NCBI RefSeq assembly: GCF_000340475.1 | Contig: NZ_CM001792.1 | Coordinates: forward strand, 1,324,659-1,388,658 | Source: Oceanobacillus kimchii X50 | GTDB lineage: Bacteria; Bacillota; Bacilli; Bacillales; Amphibacillaceae | Length of the DNA stretch: 64,000 bases | Direction: 5' to 3' | Part shown: piece by piece, positions 62,463 through 64,000 of the stretch | Numbering within the stretch: position 1 is the stretch's first letter | Layout: each line of letters begins with the position of its first letter | Position numbers and translations under genes: made by a program | The notes under the pieces: model-generated | What the model was told of the DNA's origin: nothing | The model's input: only the letters and a program-made list of their open reading frames with translations | The model's database searches: none

Positions 62463-63713
62463 TTAAGCGTAGTGCCCACCAATTTTTTTGCTTCGTTCGA
62501 TAGTGATCCCAGCTTGGGTATAACTTGATGCACGAAGGATGGAAGTGGATCCATATTTATCACGGATTGCATCCATGACATATCCAATATCATTTTTCTT
62601 TGTACGATCTTCAAATAAATCCAGCTGTGTTTCTTGCTTGTCTCTAAGGTTGGTTAGTGTTACATATACGTGACGAACCATACTTTTACCATCGTAAAAT
62701 TTATTAAATAGCTGCATGCAAATATCATAGACATCTAAGGTAATGTTTGTTGGAAGATCAATGGATTGTGATCGAGAAAATCCTCCGCCGGTTTCTTTTG
62801 AATAAGAAATTCCTAAATGAATGGTCCTACCTGATTTATTTGCTGTACGTGCTCTTCGACATACTTCTTCGCAGAGGTCGAGAATACAGTAAGGAATATC
62901 TTCTTTTGTATAATCGCGTAGCAAAGATATACCATGGCCAAAACCCTTTTGTTCTTGTTTTGAAAAATCTCCGAACACAGGACTTAAATCAATTCCCCAC
63001 GCATGCCAATAAAGTTGCTCCCCCATTACTCCGAATCGTTTCTTTAAATGGTCAAGATTATAATTAGCAAGCTGACCTAACGTAATAATTCCCATTCGAT
63101 TCAAATTTCGCTTCATTCGTCCGCCAATTCCCCAGATGGATTCAATCGGATGAGGCCAAAGTTTTTCTTCTACATCTTCATACGTACATTCTGCAATTCC
63201 TTGTTTCTTTGCATGAAGATCCATGACAACTTTAGCTAAAAATTTATTATCTCCAATTCCAATGGAACAAGTAATGCCAAAGGAATCTAAAATATCCGCT
63301 TTTATTTTTTTCGCAATTTCTTCTCGCGTTCCAAATAAGTGTTGTAAACCGTTGACTGTAATCCACACTTCGTCTACAGAATAAGGATGAATAGCTTCCA
63401 AAGGTGCATATTGCTGCAGTAAATCAGTAATTTGTAAAGACATGTGTATATAATCCGCCATATGGGCAGGGACAATATGAATTTCCGGGTCATCTGGTAA
63501 TTCAAAAAAACGACTTACATTACTTATTCCATAACGTCGCTTTAACTCAGGAGAAGCGGCAAGTACAATACTCCCTGATCGATTTGGATCGCCAACAACA
63601 GCAAGCATTACTTTCATTGGATCTAAATTGAGTTTGACTGCTTCCACGCTCGCATAAAATGAACGCATGTCGATACATAGAACATCATTACGTGGATAAC
63701 TGGAATAATCCAT
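62463..63713 (-). CDS. Y-family DNA polymerase, UvrX/YqjW type
   Basis: A 416-residue translesion polymerase. The palm motifs are LCIDMRSFYASVEAV (metal-binding aspartate) and HPYSVDEVWIT (second acidic pair), followed by the helix-hairpin region SIWGIGGRMKRNLNRMGI and the little-finger domain. It lacks the C-terminal beta-clamp motif of DinB that I would recognise, but ends LFEDRTKKND, possibly a clamp-binding QLDLF-type motif (ETQLDLFED). ATG 63713 follows AAAGGATG; an ATG at 63722 abuts it. A LexA box lies directly upstream, so it is SOS-induced. Confidence 0.9.
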   Translation of the reverse strand: MDYSSYPRNDVLCIDMRSFYASVEAVKLNLDPMKVMLAVVGDPNRSGSIVLAASPELKRRYGISNVSRFFELPDDPEIHIVPAHMADYIHMSLQITDLLQQYAPLEAIHPYSVDEVWITVNGLQHLFGTREEIAKKIKADILDSFGITCSIGIGDNKFLAKVVMDLHAKKQGIAECTYEDVEEKLWPHPIESIWGIGGRMKRNLNRMGIITLGQLANYNLDHLKKRFGVMGEQLYWHAWGIDLSPVFGDFSKQEQKGFGHGISLLRDYTKEDIPYCILDLCEEVCRRARTANKSGRTIHLGISYSKETGGGFSRSQSIDLPTNITLDVYDICMQLFNKFYDGKSMVRHVYVTLTNLRDKQETQLDLFEDRTKKNDIGYVMDAIRDKYGSTSILRASSYTQAGITIERSKKIGGHYA

Positions 63714-63732
63714 GATTATCATCCTTTCATAA

Positions 63733-63744
63733 GAACGTATGTTC
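63733..63744. promoter_or_regulatory. LexA (SOS) box
   Basis: GAAC-GTAT-GTTC, a perfect match to the Bacillus LexA/DinR core GAAC-N4-GTTC, about 20 bp before the polymerase start. Confidence 0.85.
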
Positions 63745-63804
63745 TATTATATGTAGAACAATAAAAAATAACAATGGAAATTTGTTACAGGGAAATAACA
63801 AGAA

Positions 63805-63832
63805 ATAAAAAAAGGATGCAGGAAGCATCCTT
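63805..63832 (-). terminator. Terminator of the YjcZ-like gene
   Basis: An 8-bp perfect stem AAGGATGC/GCATCCTT (63812-63819 with 63825-63832) followed on the minus strand by a run of Ts (TTTTTTATTT). Confidence 0.85.
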
Positions 63833-63890
63833 CAATCCGACATACGAGAGGAGGAAAGAATTTTTAATCATGAAGAGGGGTTCGATTTTA

Positions 63891-63986
63891 CTAGTACCAG
63901 TAAGAGCCGCCGACAATGATAAGCAAAATAAATAATACTACCAAAAAAGTAAAGCCAAATTCACCACGTTTTTCATATTCGCTCAT
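63891..63986 (-). CDS. YjcZ-family small hydrophobic protein
   Basis: A 31-residue protein: MSEYEKRGEFGFTFLVVLFI, then LLIIVGGSYWY. The GFxFLVVLFILLIIVG core is the signature of the YjcZ/YjcM-type small sporulation proteins common in Bacillaceae. A full AGGAGGTGG ribosome site lies 5 bp before the ATG and a strong terminator follows 60 bp after the stop, so this is a real gene despite its size. The likely location is the spore or cell membrane; the precise role is unknown. Confidence 0.85.
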   Translation of the reverse strand: MSEYEKRGEFGFTFLVVLFILLIIVGGSYWY

Positions 63987-64000
63987 ACTTACCACCTCCT

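Noticed and set aside
1..64000. CRISPR array, prophage, transposase, tRNA or rRNA genes
   Set aside because: I saw no regularly spaced repeats, no phage structural or integrase genes, no IS-type open frames, and no tRNA- or rRNA-like sequence; a covariance search was not possible.

Overview
The window looks like chromosomal DNA of a low-GC, endospore-forming Bacillaceae. Gene content and sequence style fit Oceanobacillus or a close relative, but that genus is an inference and was not checked by search. Supporting signs are a Spo0E-family phosphatase, a CotA-type laccase, a YjcZ-family small protein, Yuk/Yue-type type VII secretion, strong AGGAGG ribosome sites with frequent TTG starts, and a LexA box of Bacillus type. 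No rRNA, tRNA, CRISPR array, transposase or prophage block is visible.

Layout. 1-4.6 kb: minus-strand lipoproteins (two are tandem paralogues), a flavin amine oxidase, a Nudix hydrolase and a frameshifted remnant of an anti-sigma-factor-like gene. 5.0-14.3 kb: a plus-strand run of exported proteins. NagZ-type glycosidase, a short TapA-like protein, a SipW signal peptidase, a TasA/CalY fibre protein, gamma-glutamyltransferase, NamZ-type muramidase and an endonuclease/exonuclease/phosphatase-fold enzyme. The four enzymes in this run all end in the same roughly 80-residue helical module. This is the best candidate for an undescribed system: wall-fragment-processing enzymes carrying a common C-terminal tag, encoded around a biofilm-fibre operon. 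14.7-21.1 kb: D-Ala-D-Ala ligase, a membrane protein, a TTG-initiated HTH/TPR regulator divergent from an AarF/UbiB kinase-like gene with a long palindrome between them, and GMP reductase.

21.4-38.2 kb: a complete type VII secretion locus (esxA-esaA-essA-esaB-essB-essC), then an effector module of two small helical partners, an LXG-like toxin with a glycine-rich hydrophobic tail and a polytopic membrane protein (likely immunity). Two DUF5085-like genes and two tandem paralogous membrane proteins follow. 38.6-47.7 kb: mixed housekeeping genes (PepSY lipoprotein, YtcJ-like amidohydrolase, DacF-like carboxypeptidase, HMG-CoA lyase, XRE-cupin regulator, HIT protein, CotA laccase, Spo0E-like protein). 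48.0-54.0 kb: a proline-utilisation unit with a sigma-54 activator facing a well-matched -24/-12 promoter in front of pyrroline-5-carboxylate dehydrogenase, proline dehydrogenase and PutP. 54.2-64.0 kb: phosphogluconolactonase-like protein, RocB peptidase, FAD-linked D-lactate/glycolate oxidase, TatA, a PAS-GGDEF-EAL protein, a lipoprotein cyclophilin, a LexA-controlled UvrX-type polymerase and a YjcZ-type small protein.

Scattered through the intergenic spaces are members of a small non-coding repeat of about 200-250 bp whose intact copies end in a GAGGTTGGGACA-type inverted repeat (8.65, 14.3, 16.6, 51.2 and 55.3 kb), plus several large nested stem-loops at gene ends.
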